A DNA stretch of 64,000 nucleotides from Pseudomonas sp. SG20056. Lineage in GTDB: Bacteria > Pseudomonadota > Gammaproteobacteria > Pseudomonadales > Pseudomonadaceae. Each line of letters begins with the position of its first letter. The first letter of the stretch is position 1. The stretch is from positions 4,092,001 to 4,156,000 of the forward strand of contig NZ_CP134499.1 in the NCBI RefSeq assembly GCF_031764535.1, in the 5' to 3' direction. Below are positions 43,427 to 53,238 of the stretch, in pieces. The notes beneath the pieces are model-generated. The model saw nothing but the letters and a program-made list of their open reading frames with translations. It was not told where the DNA came from and made no database searches. A program made the position numbers and the translations under genes.

Positions 43427-45211
43427 ATGTCCGCATTCGTCTCGTCCGCCCATGATCGCCAGTTGGAACTCGCCGACCTGCTGCGTGAGCTGGTCGCCCA
43501 AGGCCGAACCGATCAGGACAATGCCGAACAATGTCTGACGATCCGCCGCAGCGCGGTCAACAATAAGCAGCACCCGCTGGAATTTCTCGCAGCCCAACAA
43601 CTCGACGACCTGAAAAAGCCCGGCAAGAAGCTTGAACTGGAAGACCTGACCGTCTGGTTGGCGGAGCAATCCGGCCAGCCATATTTACGAATTGACCCAC
43701 TGAAGATTGATGTCGCCGCCGTCACCCCACTGATGTCCTACGCCTTCGCCCAGCGCCACAAGATTCTTGCCGTGGCGGTGGACAACGACAGCGTGACCAT
43801 CGCCAGCAGTCAGCCCCTGGTGCACAGCTGGGAAGCCAACCTGATCCACGTGCTCAAGCGCCCGATCAAGCGCGTGGTCGCCAGCCCGACGGAGATCCAG
43901 CGCTTTACCGTGGAGTTCTACCGCCTGGCCAAATCGGTCAGCGGCGCCTCGGCCGGTGATATGAAAATCAGCGGCGCCGGTAACTTCGAGCAACTCCTCA
44001 ACCTCGGCGCCCAGGATCAGGAGCCAGATGCCAACGACGCGCATATCGTCAATATCGTCGACTGGCTGTTCCAGTACGCCTTTACCCAACGCGCCAGCGA
44101 TATTCATATCGAGCCGCGCCGCGAGCAGGGCAGCGTGCGCTTTCGCATCGACGGCGTACTGCACACCGTCTATCAATTTCCGCCGCAGGTCACCATGGCC
44201 ATTGTCAGCCGCCTGAAAAGCCTGGGCCGGATGAACGTTGCAGAAAAACGCAAACCGCAGGACGGCCGGGTCAAGACCAAAACCCCGGACGGCGGCGAAG
44301 TGGAACTGCGCCTGTCGACCCTGCCCACCGCCTTTGGCGAGAAGATGGTGATGCGGATCTTCGACCCGGAAGTGCTGCTGAAAAGCTTCGATCAGCTGGG
44401 TTTCTCCGCCGATGACCTGAAACGCTGGCAGAGCATGACATCGCAGCCCAACGGCATCATTTTGGTCACCGGCCCCACCGGCTCGGGCAAGACCACCACC
44501 CTGTACACCACGCTTAAGCAGTTGGCCACGCCTGAGGTCAATGTCTGCACCATCGAAGACCCGATCGAGATGATCGAGGGCACCTTCAACCAGATGCAAG
44601 TGCAGAGCAATATCGACCTGACCTTCGCCAGCGGCGTACGCGCACTGATGCGCCAGGACCCGGACATCATCATGGTCGGCGAAATCCGCGACCTGGAAAC
44701 CGCCGAGATGGCGATCCAGGCCGCGCTCACCGGCCACCTGGTGCTCTCAACCCTGCACACCAACGACGCGCCCAGCGCCATCACCCGCCTGCTCGAACTG
44801 GGCGTACCGCATTACCTGCTCAAGGCCACCCTGCTCGGTGTAATGGCCCAGCGCCTGGTGCGCACCCTGTGCCCGCACTGCAAAGCCCCCCAGGAATTGG
44901 ATGAAGACGGCTGGCAAAGCCTGACCAAACCCTGGAGTGCACCACTGCCGACTCAAGCCTGCAGCGCTGTCGGCTGCCTGGAATGCCGCGACACCGGCTA
45001 CCGTGGCCGCGCCGGTGTCTATGAAATCATGCTGATCAATGACGCAATGAAGCCGCTGATTACCGCCGACACCGACCTGATTGCCCTGCGCCGGCATGCG
45101 TTCAAAGAAGGTATGCGCAGCCTGCGCCTATCCGGCGCGCAGAAAGTCGCTGCCGGCCTGACTACCATTGAGGAAGTGCTGCGGGTTACCCCGCAGAGCG
45201 AGCAGAAATAG
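43427..45211 (+). CDS. GspE/PilB-family type II secretion-type ATPase (orphan)
   Basis: The 594-residue ATPase has an N-terminal MshEN-like region, Walker A GPTGSGKTTTLY near residue 348, Asp box (DPIEMIEG), Walker B (RQDPDIIMVGEIRD), His box (LSTLHTNDAPSA) and a four-cysteine zinc site (CPHC...CLEC). It should form a hexamer driving pseudopilus or pilus assembly. No other secretion or pilus gene is nearby, so its machine is unknown. Confidence 0.88.
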   Translation: MSAFVSSAHDRQLELADLLRELVAQGRTDQDNAEQCLTIRRSAVNNKQHPLEFLAAQQLDDLKKPGKKLELEDLTVWLAEQSGQPYLRIDPLKIDVAAVTPLMSYAFAQRHKILAVAVDNDSVTIASSQPLVHSWEANLIHVLKRPIKRVVASPTEIQRFTVEFYRLAKSVSGASAGDMKISGAGNFEQLLNLGAQDQEPDANDAHIVNIVDWLFQYAFTQRASDIHIEPRREQGSVRFRIDGVLHTVYQFPPQVTMAIVSRLKSLGRMNVAEKRKPQDGRVKTKTPDGGEVELRLSTLPTAFGEKMVMRIFDPEVLLKSFDQLGFSADDLKRWQSMTSQPNGIILVTGPTGSGKTTTLYTTLKQLATPEVNVCTIEDPIEMIEGTFNQMQVQSNIDLTFASGVRALMRQDPDIIMVGEIRDLETAEMAIQAALTGHLVLSTLHTNDAPSAITRLLELGVPHYLLKATLLGVMAQRLVRTLCPHCKAPQELDEDGWQSLTKPWSAPLPTQACSAVGCLECRDTGYRGRAGVYEIMLINDAMKPLITADTDLIALRRHAFKEGMRSLRLSGAQKVAAGLTTIEEVLRVTPQSEQK

Positions 45212-45225
45212 CGCCGGCGGATGTC

Positions 45226-45945
45226 TCAGCTTCTGGGCAAACGCTGCTGGCGGGCGAGGATGCTCGCCACCCGCTGCGGTTTGCAATCTAGGTAGGCGGA
45301 GGCTTGCAGCAAGCGCCGATTGGAATGCCAGGCGAAGAGAAACTGCCCACCCTTGAGCTGATCGACCACCATCCGCGCCACTTCCGGACGCACCGCCGGG
45401 CAACCCAGGCTACGGCCGATGCGCCCATGTTTCTGTGCCCAGCGCGGGCTGACATAACCGGCGCCGTGAATCACGATGGCACGCTCGCGGGCCAGGTCAT
45501 TCAGCCCAGGCTCCAGACCATCCATGCGCAGGGAATAGCCATGCTTGCCGCGGTAGCTTTCCGCCGTGCGGAACAGCCCCAGACTGGATTGGTGGCTGCC
45601 CAGACGATTGGAAAACGCTTCGGCAAAGTTCTCCCCGGATTTGCGCCCGTGGGCGACATAGTCACGCAATAGCAGACGCTTGCGCTGCAGATCAAAGATC
45701 CACAACCGCCGTTCGGTAGAAGGCCGCGAATAATCGATTACGGCGAGACGACGCGCTGGATCAGCGCCATGATTGACCGCACACTGCATGGCCGCCAGCG
45801 CATGCTGCAGCGCCTGCTGATTGAGCCCAGGCGCAATCCGCGCCAGATCCCTGAGCAAGCCATCCTGCTCGGTTGCAGTCGCCGACAAGGGCATGCAAGA
45901 AAGCCAAAACCCGATCAGGCAGAACCTGCCAAGACGTCCAAACAT
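45226..45945 (-). CDS. Exported murein L,D-transpeptidase catalytic-domain protein
   Basis: The 239-residue protein has a signal peptide (CLIGFWLSCMPLSATA, cut near residue 25). The catalytic motif is HGRIGRSLGCPAV with Cys182, and IVIHGAGYVSP supplies the conserved His. It matches the PF13645-type L,D-transpeptidase family. It should act on peptidoglycan stems in the periplasm. It is divergent from a second L,D-transpeptidase gene, 128 bp away. Confidence 0.85.
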   Translation of the reverse strand: MFGRLGRFCLIGFWLSCMPLSATATEQDGLLRDLARIAPGLNQQALQHALAAMQCAVNHGADPARRLAVIDYSRPSTERRLWIFDLQRKRLLLRDYVAHGRKSGENFAEAFSNRLGSHQSSLGLFRTAESYRGKHGYSLRMDGLEPGLNDLARERAIVIHGAGYVSPRWAQKHGRIGRSLGCPAVRPEVARMVVDQLKGGQFLFAWHSNRRLLQASAYLDCKPQRVASILARQQRLPRS

Positions 45946-46073
45946 TGCGCAAATACCTCAAGGTACTGACCCCAGGACGTCCTGTCACAAGATCCAACTA
46001 CGGCCTGTCTATACTTTTTGTGTTAAATCCCACCTGCGGGATTCTATTCAGAGCCAAGGACTGGAGCAGTAGA

Positions 46074-47660
46074 TTGTTCAAAAAATGCACACTCTACCTG
46101 AGCGCTGCCCTGCTCACCCTGCCATTGGTCGCCAATGCCACCCATGCGTCCTTTGCCACCAGCGCCGACCTGCGCCCACTACTGGCTCAGGTGACGCAGC
46201 GCTGCAGCCCACTCCCCACAAGCCTAGACGAGAATGCTCAGCGTCTGCTGCAGGCTTTTTATGCGCAACGCGACGGCCAGCCGGCCTGGCAGAGCAGCGA
46301 GCAGCTGCTGCAATTGCGCGAACAGCTGGCGCAACTGGCCGATGATGGCCTGCAGCCCAGCGACTATCTGCTGCCCAGCCTGGTTGCGGAAAACTTCGAC
46401 CTGCAGCGCGACTGCGCGGAACTGCTGACCAGCCACAGCTACCTGCAGGCCCTGCTGCACCTGCGCCGCGGCCGCTTGCTGCAACAACGTCTGGAACCAC
46501 TGTGGCAGGCGCCAGGGCAAACCAACCCGGACCCGCAACTGGCCACCCTGTCGCTCGCTCTGCTGCATCTGCACACGCCATCCCTGGCCTTTGCCAGCGC
46601 ACGGCCGGCCACCGCGCAATACCAGCGGCTACGCAGCGCCTATGCGCAACAACGCCTACAGCCACTGCAGGCGTGGGCAACGCTGGCCAGCGGGCCACTG
46701 CTCAAACCCGGCGGCAAGGATGCGCGACTGCCAGCTTTGCGCGCACGCCTGATCGCCCAGGGCTACCTGGCTGTACCACCAGAAGAACTGGGCAGCACCT
46801 ATGATCTGGCTACACAAATCGCGCTGGAGAACTTTCAACGCGACCACGGCCTTAACCCGGATGGCATTCTCGGCCCCGCCAGCCTGACCGAGCTGAATGT
46901 CAGCCCACAGCTGCGTCGCGAGCAGCTGCGCGCCAACCTTGAACGCCTGCGCTGGCTGGCCGACTCTATGCGCGATGTCGAAGTGCTGATCAATGTCGCC
47001 GCCGCCGAAATTCAGGTACGGCGCAATAACCAACTGCTCTGGCGCAGCCGCACCCAGGTCGGCCGCGCCGAACGGCAAACGCCGCTGCTCGCCTCCCGCA
47101 TTGTGCGGCTGACCCTCAACCCGACCTGGACTGTGCCACCGACCATTCTGCGCGAAGACAAACTGCCGGCTATTCGCGACGACATCAGCTACCTGGAGCG
47201 CCATCAGATGAGTGTGCTCGACCGTGACGGTAACCTGCTCGATCCGCAAAGCATCGACTGGGAAAGCCCCGGAGCGATCCACCTGCGCCAATCGGCCGGC
47301 AGCCATAACCCGCTCGGCCGCGTCGCGGTGCGCTTTGACAATCCATTTGCGGTCTATCTGCACGACACGCCCAGCCAGCAGCTGTTCAGCAAGGCGCCGC
47401 GCGCCTTCAGCTCGGGCTGCGTAAGGGTCGAGGCGGTCGACACCCTGCTCGCCTGGCTACTCACCCCGGATGAGCTGAGCAGCGTGCAAACGCGTATCGC
47501 CAGCGGCGAAACCCAGCAATACCGCCTGCAGCATCCGGCGCCACTGCTGATTGCCTACTGGACAGTCGAAGCCAGCAAGGACGGGGCCCTGCGCTACTAC
47601 CCGGATATCTACACGCGCGACGCGCACCTGATAAAAGCCCTGGCGCCAAGCGTGCACTGA
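46074..47660 (+). CDS. L,D-transpeptidase, YcbB/LdtD type
   Basis: The 528-residue protein has a signal peptide (LYLSAALLTLPLVANA), a helical scaffold domain, a peptidoglycan-binding repeat (DLATQIALENFQRDHGLNPD, near 245-265) and a YkuD catalytic domain with HDTP and SSGCVRV (Cys449). It forms 3-3 cross-links in peptidoglycan. The TTG at 46074 has GGAG eight bases upstream and places the signal peptide at the very N-terminus. A longer frame back to 45873 would add 67 residues with no export signal. Confidence 0.88.
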   Translation: MFKKCTLYLSAALLTLPLVANATHASFATSADLRPLLAQVTQRCSPLPTSLDENAQRLLQAFYAQRDGQPAWQSSEQLLQLREQLAQLADDGLQPSDYLLPSLVAENFDLQRDCAELLTSHSYLQALLHLRRGRLLQQRLEPLWQAPGQTNPDPQLATLSLALLHLHTPSLAFASARPATAQYQRLRSAYAQQRLQPLQAWATLASGPLLKPGGKDARLPALRARLIAQGYLAVPPEELGSTYDLATQIALENFQRDHGLNPDGILGPASLTELNVSPQLRREQLRANLERLRWLADSMRDVEVLINVAAAEIQVRRNNQLLWRSRTQVGRAERQTPLLASRIVRLTLNPTWTVPPTILREDKLPAIRDDISYLERHQMSVLDRDGNLLDPQSIDWESPGAIHLRQSAGSHNPLGRVAVRFDNPFAVYLHDTPSQQLFSKAPRAFSSGCVRVEAVDTLLAWLLTPDELSSVQTRIASGETQQYRLQHPAPLLIAYWTVEASKDGALRYYPDIYTRDAHLIKALAPSVH

Positions 47661-47784
47661 TCGGCAGCTATGACCGTTGATCGGCACACTCTGCAACGCC
47701 ATCGACAGCAGCGCCAACGCCAACTGTGCTTAGATACCTGAACAGCTAATCCGCAGACTAAAATCCGCCAAGGAACTACACCAC

Positions 47785-48705
47785 ATGGAAATCGGCAGCG
47801 TCATTTTTCTCTTTGTCGGCCTCGCCGTCGCCATCGTCTTTATGGGCTTCAAGGTCGTGCCGCAAGGCTTCGAGTGGACGGTGGAGCGCTTTGGCCGTTA
47901 CACCAACACCCTCAAGCCGGGCCTGAACATCATCGTCCCGGTGATGGACAAGATCGGCCGCAAGCTCAATGTGATGGAAAACGTGCTGGATATTCCACCC
48001 CAGGAAGTGATCACCGCCGATAACGCCACGGTGCAGATCGACGCCATCTGCTTCTTTCAGATCATCAACTCGGCCCAGGCCGCCTACGAGGTGAACAACC
48101 TCGAACACGCCATCCGCAACCTGGTGATGACCAATATCCGTACCGTGCTCGGCTCCATGGAGCTGGACGCCATGCTCGGCCAGCGCGACGCCATCAACGA
48201 ACGCCTGCTACGCACCGTCGATGAAGCCACCGCACCCTGGGGCATCAAGATCACCCGGATCGAAATCAAGGACATCAGCCCACCCGCCGACCTGATGGCC
48301 GCCATGTCCGGGCAGATGAAAGCCGAGCGGATCAAGCGCGCACAGATTCTCGAAGCCGAAGGCCTGCGCGCCGCTGCCATTCTCACCGCCGAAGGGCAGA
48401 AGCAGGGCGACATCCTCAAGGCCGAAGGCCAGCGCCAGGCTGCCTTCCTCGAAGCCGAAGCGCGCGAACGTGCCGCCCAGGCAGAAGCCGAAGCCACGCG
48501 CATGGTTTCCGAAGCCATCGCCCAGGGCAACGTGCAGGCGGTCAACTACTTCGTCGCGCAGAAATACATCGAAGCCCTCGGCCAACTGGCCAGCGCCAAT
48601 AACAGCAAAGTCATCCTGATGCCGCTGGAAGCCAGCCAGGTGATCGGCGCAGTGGGTGGTATCAGCGAAATTGTCAAAGCCACCTTCGGCGAGAAGAAGG
48701 GTTAA
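47785..48705 (+). CDS. qmcA: SPFH-domain membrane protein (QmcA/stomatin-like)
   Basis: The 306-residue protein has an N-terminal membrane helix (VIFLFVGLAVAIVFMGF), the SPFH domain (VPQGFEWTVERFGRYTNTLKPGL) and an Ala/Glu-rich coiled coil (about 185-245) for oligomerisation. It scaffolds inner-membrane microdomains and interacts with FtsH-type proteases in other bacteria. The NfeD gene follows by 3 bases, a conserved pairing. Confidence 0.92.
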   Translation: MEIGSVIFLFVGLAVAIVFMGFKVVPQGFEWTVERFGRYTNTLKPGLNIIVPVMDKIGRKLNVMENVLDIPPQEVITADNATVQIDAICFFQIINSAQAAYEVNNLEHAIRNLVMTNIRTVLGSMELDAMLGQRDAINERLLRTVDEATAPWGIKITRIEIKDISPPADLMAAMSGQMKAERIKRAQILEAEGLRAAAILTAEGQKQGDILKAEGQRQAAFLEAEARERAAQAEAEATRMVSEAIAQGNVQAVNYFVAQKYIEALGQLASANNSKVILMPLEASQVIGAVGGISEIVKATFGEKKG

Positions 48706-48708
48706 ACC

Positions 48709-49164
48709 ATGTGGGACTTTTTACAGCACCTGTCGTACTGGAACTGGCTGGCGTTCGGCACGCTGCTGCTGATTCTCGAAGTGTTTGGTGCCGGCGGTTA
48801 CCTGCTGTGGATCGGCCTGGCCGCCGCCAGCGTCGGCCTGCTGACCTTTATCTTCCCCGGTCTGCCATGGGCTGCGCAGTTCATCCTGTTCGGCCTGCTC
48901 TCGATACTCACTGCAGTGTTCTGGTGGCAACGTCAGCGCAGTGCTGCCAAGCCTTCCGACCAGCCGGGGCTGAACCAGCGCGGCAGCGAATTCGTCGGCC
49001 GCACCTTTGTTCTGCACGAAGCGATCAGCGGTGGACGCGGCAAGATCAAGGCCGGCGACAGCCTGTGGCTGGTAATTGGCGCGGATCTACCAGCCGGCAC
49101 GCCAGTGCGGGTGGTGGGCCAGGATGGCGTGCTGTTGCGAGTTGAGGCCGAGCACGCAAGTTAA
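48709..49164 (+). CDS. NfeD-family membrane protein (short, YbbJ type)
   Basis: The 151-residue protein has two to three membrane helices at its N-terminus and a C-terminal OB-fold (VGRTFVLHEAISGGRGKIKAG). It lacks the ClpP-like protease domain of long NfeD. It is the usual partner of stomatin-like SPFH proteins and is encoded right after one. Confidence 0.9.
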   Translation: MWDFLQHLSYWNWLAFGTLLLILEVFGAGGYLLWIGLAAASVGLLTFIFPGLPWAAQFILFGLLSILTAVFWWQRQRSAAKPSDQPGLNQRGSEFVGRTFVLHEAISGGRGKIKAGDSLWLVIGADLPAGTPVRVVGQDGVLLRVEAEHAS

Positions 49165-49182
49165 GCCCCACGAGGTGGCCGG

Positions 49183-50466
49183 ATGAGCGGATGGCCTGTG
49201 TTACTGGCCGCTGCGCTGCTGCTCAGTAGCGGCTGCAGCCTGCTGAAACTGAATAAGGAAATGCAGCAGGCCCGCCAGGAGCTGCTGCTGATTCCCGGCC
49301 AGCTGCAAATTTCGGATTCCGGCCGCAGCGCGCTGGTCGCGCTGCTTGATGCAGACAGCAAACTGATCGCCTACCGTATTGCCGCTCCCGGTGAGACCTT
49401 TTACTTCACCGCCGCGCCGGCTGCTTACCAGTTGCTGGGTTTCGATGACCGTAACGGCAACTTCATCCTCGATAGCGACGAGCCCCGTCACTGGCTGAGC
49501 AATGCCCAGAGCGCACCTCTTAGCGTGCAACCGAAAGCGGACGAGCGAGCACGCTTGAGTCAGCTCAACCCACTGCGCCTCACTGCCTCTGACTTGCAGC
49601 AAGCCCCGGCGCTGGACCTCAGCCTGGAGGTGCTGTACCACGAACAACCGCGCATGCAGAGCAACTACCTGCAACCGGTAAGCTTCGATGACACGCGTTT
49701 CAACGATAACAATGTGCGCCTGGGTGCCTGGCAACCACTGACCTTTATGCGCGAACAGGGCTATGGCCTGTACCTGCTCGCGCCTTGGGATAAGCACAAG
49801 GAACCGATCGTTCTGGTCCACGGCATCAACTCCTCGCCACGCGTCTGGCAGGCACTGGCCGCAAACCTCGACCTGCAGCGTTACCAGCTGGTGCTCTACC
49901 ACTTCCCCAGCGGCCTGCCGCTAAGCAACAGCGCCTATATGCTCAGCGTCGCCATCCGTGATCTGCAGTTACGCCACACACCGCCGCGTCTGCATGTGTT
50001 TGCCCACAGCATGGGCGGCCTGGTGGCGCGGCGTGCCGTGCAGCTGTTGAGCGCGGATGACAACCAACGCCTCTGCCTCTTTATCACGTTGTCGACACCC
50101 TGGGATGGCCACCCCTCGGCGGCTAGCGGAGTGCGTGACGTGCCGCTGGATATTCCAGTGTGGCGCGATATGGCGCCGGGCAGCCCTTACCTGCAACGCC
50201 TGTTTGCCACGCCGCTGCCGACGCATATGCGCCAATGGCTGCTGGTCAGCTATGCCGGCAACACACGCCTGCTGCCCAATCCGAATGACGGCACAGTGCC
50301 CCTGGCCAGCGCACTGCGTGCCGCCGCCCAGGATGAAGCTGAACGCCTGTACCTGCTCGACGAAACCCATACCAGCATCCTCAACAGCAGACGCAGCCAT
50401 GCCTTGCTTGAGCGGGCCCTAAGCAGCCTACCCGCTCACGGCTGCAAACCCGCGAACGATACCTGA
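49183..50466 (+). CDS. Lipoprotein with alpha/beta-hydrolase domain
   Basis: The 427-residue protein has a lipobox (LLSSGC, Cys about residue 15), an N-terminal beta domain and an alpha/beta-hydrolase fold with oxyanion loop IVLVHGINSSPRVW, nucleophile Ser276 in AHSMGG, and His in DETHTSIL. It is probably an outer-membrane or periplasmic lipase/esterase with unknown substrate. Its start lies 18 bp after the nfeD stop. Confidence 0.85.
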   Translation: MSGWPVLLAAALLLSSGCSLLKLNKEMQQARQELLLIPGQLQISDSGRSALVALLDADSKLIAYRIAAPGETFYFTAAPAAYQLLGFDDRNGNFILDSDEPRHWLSNAQSAPLSVQPKADERARLSQLNPLRLTASDLQQAPALDLSLEVLYHEQPRMQSNYLQPVSFDDTRFNDNNVRLGAWQPLTFMREQGYGLYLLAPWDKHKEPIVLVHGINSSPRVWQALAANLDLQRYQLVLYHFPSGLPLSNSAYMLSVAIRDLQLRHTPPRLHVFAHSMGGLVARRAVQLLSADDNQRLCLFITLSTPWDGHPSAASGVRDVPLDIPVWRDMAPGSPYLQRLFATPLPTHMRQWLLVSYAGNTRLLPNPNDGTVPLASALRAAAQDEAERLYLLDETHTSILNSRRSHALLERALSSLPAHGCKPANDT

Positions 50467-50501
50467 CCGCTACCGCACACCTGCATAACAGGAGAGCCAT
50501 C

Positions 50502-50810
50502 ATGTACTGCGTGTCCATCGCTTACCCACAGACAGCCGGTGCCCGCTTCGACTTCAGCTATTACCTCGAACAGCACACCCCCATGGTCACTCGCCTGCTC
50601 GCCGGCAACTGCCTCAACAGCCAGGTACGCAAGGGCCTAGCGACACCGGATGGCGCACCGGCGGCGTTCATCTGCCTGGCGAATATCTGGATAAGCTCGG
50701 TTGAAGCGTTTCAGGCGACGTTGGCGCAACACGGCCCAACCATCATCGGCGACATCGCCAACTTCACCGATATCCAGCCACTGCTGCAGATTGATGAAGT
50801 GCTCATCTAG
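50502..50810 (+). CDS. EthD-family small protein
   Basis: The 102-residue protein shows the ferredoxin-like EthD pattern (YPQTAGARFDFSYYLEQHTPMV...). Family members are found beside oxidoreductases and in degradation pathways; the activity is generally unknown. It is closed by a strong bidirectional terminator. Confidence 0.82.
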   Translation: MYCVSIAYPQTAGARFDFSYYLEQHTPMVTRLLAGNCLNSQVRKGLATPDGAPAAFICLANIWISSVEAFQATLAQHGPTIIGDIANFTDIQPLLQIDEVLI

Positions 50811-50837
50811 TGCGACACGCAGACGCCAATACCCCAC

Positions 50838-50865
50838 AACAAGGCCGCCCATTGGCGGCCTTGTT
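50838..50865. terminator. Bidirectional terminator
   Basis: A 12-bp perfect stem AACAAGGCCGCC / GGCGGCCTTGTT with a four-base loop lies between the EthD gene and the converging binding-protein gene. Confidence 0.85.
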
Positions 50866-50885
50866 ACACCACGCCAATGCATCCG

Positions 50886-51791
50886 TTATCGCGGCAATGC
50901 GTAGACCTTGAACAACACCTTGACCATCTCACCCGGCTCACCCAGGTGGCGGCGGTAGATTTTCTCCAGCTCGCCGGAACGGTAGCTTTCACTCAGCGCG
51001 GTATCCACCAACAGGCGCAGGTCTTCATCATCACGGGCCAGGGCCATGGCCACCGGGGCGAATTCGTAAATGCGCTCCAGCACCCTCATCTCGCTGGCAT
51101 CCTTGTTCTTGGCCAGGTAGTTCTGCAGCAGGATGCGCTCAGAAAAGAACGCATCGGCCTTGCCATCCGCCACCAGTTGCACTCCCTGCTCCGGGTTAAC
51201 GACCGTCACCAGAGTGGCAACCACGCCCAGCTGGTTCTGCTGCTGACGCACCCAGGCTTCGGTCGCGCCGCCCTCGGTTACCGCATAGGTATGATTGGCC
51301 AGGCCGCGGTTGATGGTGGCTCGCCAGGTCGGGCCACTGTGCGCCACTTTGCCGTTAAGCACATTGATCAGCGCCGGCGAGGCATCCTCACGCACCAGTG
51401 CGGCAAGGCCGGCGGTGTAGATCGGCAGCGAGAAGCTCACCGCCTTGCGCTCTGTCAGCGTTTCTAGGGTCGGCGAGCAGAGAATGTCGATGCTGCCCGC
51501 GCTGACCGCGGCGATGCTCTCGGCCTCCTCCAACGCCTGGTAACGCACCTGCAGATCGGCCAGACCCAGCTCGGATTTAATATGCGCGGCAACCTGCTCG
51601 CACAGTTCGATGGCATAGCCGCTGGGCTGGCCGTCCTGCTGGCTGCTGAAGGGCGCGATATCCGGCAGGTAACCGAGGGTCAGGCTGTTGCTGCTGCGCA
51701 CGCGTTCCAGCGTACTGGCGCCAGCCAACAGCGGCATAGCGAGCAGGCAGGCCAGCAGCAGATTGATGGGTTTTAGCAGTTGTCCGTTCAT
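50886..51791 (-). CDS. Periplasmic amino-acid-binding protein (SBP family 3)
   Basis: The ~301-residue protein has a signal peptide (LLLACLLAMPLLAGA) and the family-3 pattern of glutamate/aspartate-binding proteins: LTLGYLPDIAPFSSQQDG at the N-terminus, GYAIELCEQVA, and SIDILCSPTLET. No permease or ATPase gene is adjacent, so it may serve another system or act as a sensor. It follows the antiporter gene by 39 bp and may bind the amino acids used by the decarboxylases. Confidence 0.85.
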   Translation of the reverse strand: MNGQLLKPINLLLACLLAMPLLAGASTLERVRSSNSLTLGYLPDIAPFSSQQDGQPSGYAIELCEQVAAHIKSELGLADLQVRYQALEEAESIAAVSAGSIDILCSPTLETLTERKAVSFSLPIYTAGLAALVREDASPALINVLNGKVAHSGPTWRATINRGLANHTYAVTEGGATEAWVRQQQNQLGVVATLVTVVNPEQGVQLVADGKADAFFSERILLQNYLAKNKDASEMRVLERIYEFAPVAMALARDDEDLRLLVDTALSESYRSGELEKIYRRHLGEPGEMVKVLFKVYALPR

Positions 51792-51830
51792 GTCCATATC
51801 CCCAGATTCAGATGGCTTGGCAGTCCGCTT

Positions 51831-53165
51831 TCATACTCGCGCCTTACCGGGCGTGGGTTGCTCGGCAACAAAGCGCTTGGCGATAAAGCCGTACAGCAGG
51901 TAGCCCAGCGCCAGCACCAGCATCGCGCCGAACACCGCATCCTTGCCCGAGGCATACAGGGCGTAGAAGCAATAGACCATCGCCACCATCAGCACCACGA
52001 GGTTGCGCGTGTACACCGCCGCGCTGACCCGCGCCTTGTACATGATCACCAACAACCCGGAGAGCGCCGTGACATAGGGGATCAGGTTGGTGACGGCCGC
52101 CAGATTGACCAACTTGCTGAACTGCGCGCTGGCGTTCGGCGAGATGGTCGAAAGCGCCAACAGGGTTTGCAGCACCCCGCACACGATCATGCCGATCACC
52201 GGTGCATTGGCTGCCGTGACCTTGCCGAACAGTTTGAGGAACATGCCCTGGTCCGCCGTGACCTTGGCCGTTTGCGCCAAAGTGAACTGCCAACCCAGCA
52301 GCGAGCCGATACAGGCCATGACAGCCAGGCCCATGATGATGTTGCCGATAAAGGGGTTGAACATCTGCGCATAGACATAGGCAAATGGCGCGCTGGAGTT
52401 GGCCAGTTCGGCATTCGGCACAATGCCCTGAATCACCGTGGTCGACAGCACATACACCACGGCTGCGCCGAGGGTGCCGAACAGGCAGGCCAGTGGCACA
52501 TTGCGCTCTGGATTTTCCACCGCATCGGAGTTCTGCGCCGCCGATTCCATACCGAGGAAGGCCCACAGGGTCAGCGGAATACTCTGCGCAATGGCATCGC
52601 TGATCTTCAGGCTGTGCGGGTTCCAGGCCTCCTTCAACACCGCCGGATCAAACCAGAACCAGCCGATCAGGCTGAGTCCCGCCACCGGAATGATCACCCC
52701 CCAGACAGTGATCGCGCCAATTCTGCCAGTGATACGCGGGCCGCCGAAGTTGGCCACTGTGGTCAGCCAGATCAGCCCGACCGTGCCGACAAACAGCGGA
52801 ATCGCGCCACTGCCCAGCCAGGGGAAGAACGGCGTGAGATAACCCACCGCAGAAATGCCGATGGCCACGTTGCCGATGGCCAGCGAAAGGAAATACAGAA
52901 ACGAACAGAGAAAGAACGCCGACTTGCCGTGCGCCTCCTCGGTATAGGCCGACATACCGCCCGAGCGGTGGCAGTAGATGCCGCACTGGGCGAAACAGTA
53001 GGCAATGGCCATGGAGCCGACTGCCGTGATGATCCACGACAGCAGCGAAACTGCGCCCAGCTGGGCCATGCTCGACGGCAACATGATGATGCCGGAGCCC
53101 ATCATGTTAACCGACACCAGGGTGGTGAGCCCCACCAGGCTCATCTTCTTGCTTGACTCAGCCAT
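51831..53165 (-). CDS. potE: Putrescine:ornithine antiporter-type APC transporter
   Basis: The 444-residue protein has 12 membrane helices. It follows E. coli PotE along its length by memory: VNMMGSGIIMLPSSMAQLG, TVANFGGPRITGRIG, GVIIPVAGLSLIGWFWF, LTLWAFLGMESA and VENPERNVP. It should exchange an amine for its precursor amino acid, completing the proton-consuming decarboxylation cycle with the two decarboxylases upstream. The exact substrate pair (ornithine/putrescine, arginine/agmatine or lysine/cadaverine) is not settled by sequence. Confidence 0.87.
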   Translation of the reverse strand: MAESSKKMSLVGLTTLVSVNMMGSGIIMLPSSMAQLGAVSLLSWIITAVGSMAIAYCFAQCGIYCHRSGGMSAYTEEAHGKSAFFLCSFLYFLSLAIGNVAIGISAVGYLTPFFPWLGSGAIPLFVGTVGLIWLTTVANFGGPRITGRIGAITVWGVIIPVAGLSLIGWFWFDPAVLKEAWNPHSLKISDAIAQSIPLTLWAFLGMESAAQNSDAVENPERNVPLACLFGTLGAAVVYVLSTTVIQGIVPNAELANSSAPFAYVYAQMFNPFIGNIIMGLAVMACIGSLLGWQFTLAQTAKVTADQGMFLKLFGKVTAANAPVIGMIVCGVLQTLLALSTISPNASAQFSKLVNLAAVTNLIPYVTALSGLLVIMYKARVSAAVYTRNLVVLMVAMVYCFYALYASGKDAVFGAMLVLALGYLLYGFIAKRFVAEQPTPGKARV

Positions 53166-53238
53166 CGACCTCTCCTTGTTCTTTGCGTGGCACTGGCGCG
53201 GCCAGCAGCCAAGGCTGCCGGCCGGGAGTGGCTAAGCG

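Noticed and set aside
51780..53156. 458-residue plus-strand frame opposite potE
   Set aside because: It is rich in H/R/Q/D as expected for the antisense of a membrane protein and has no recognisable domain.
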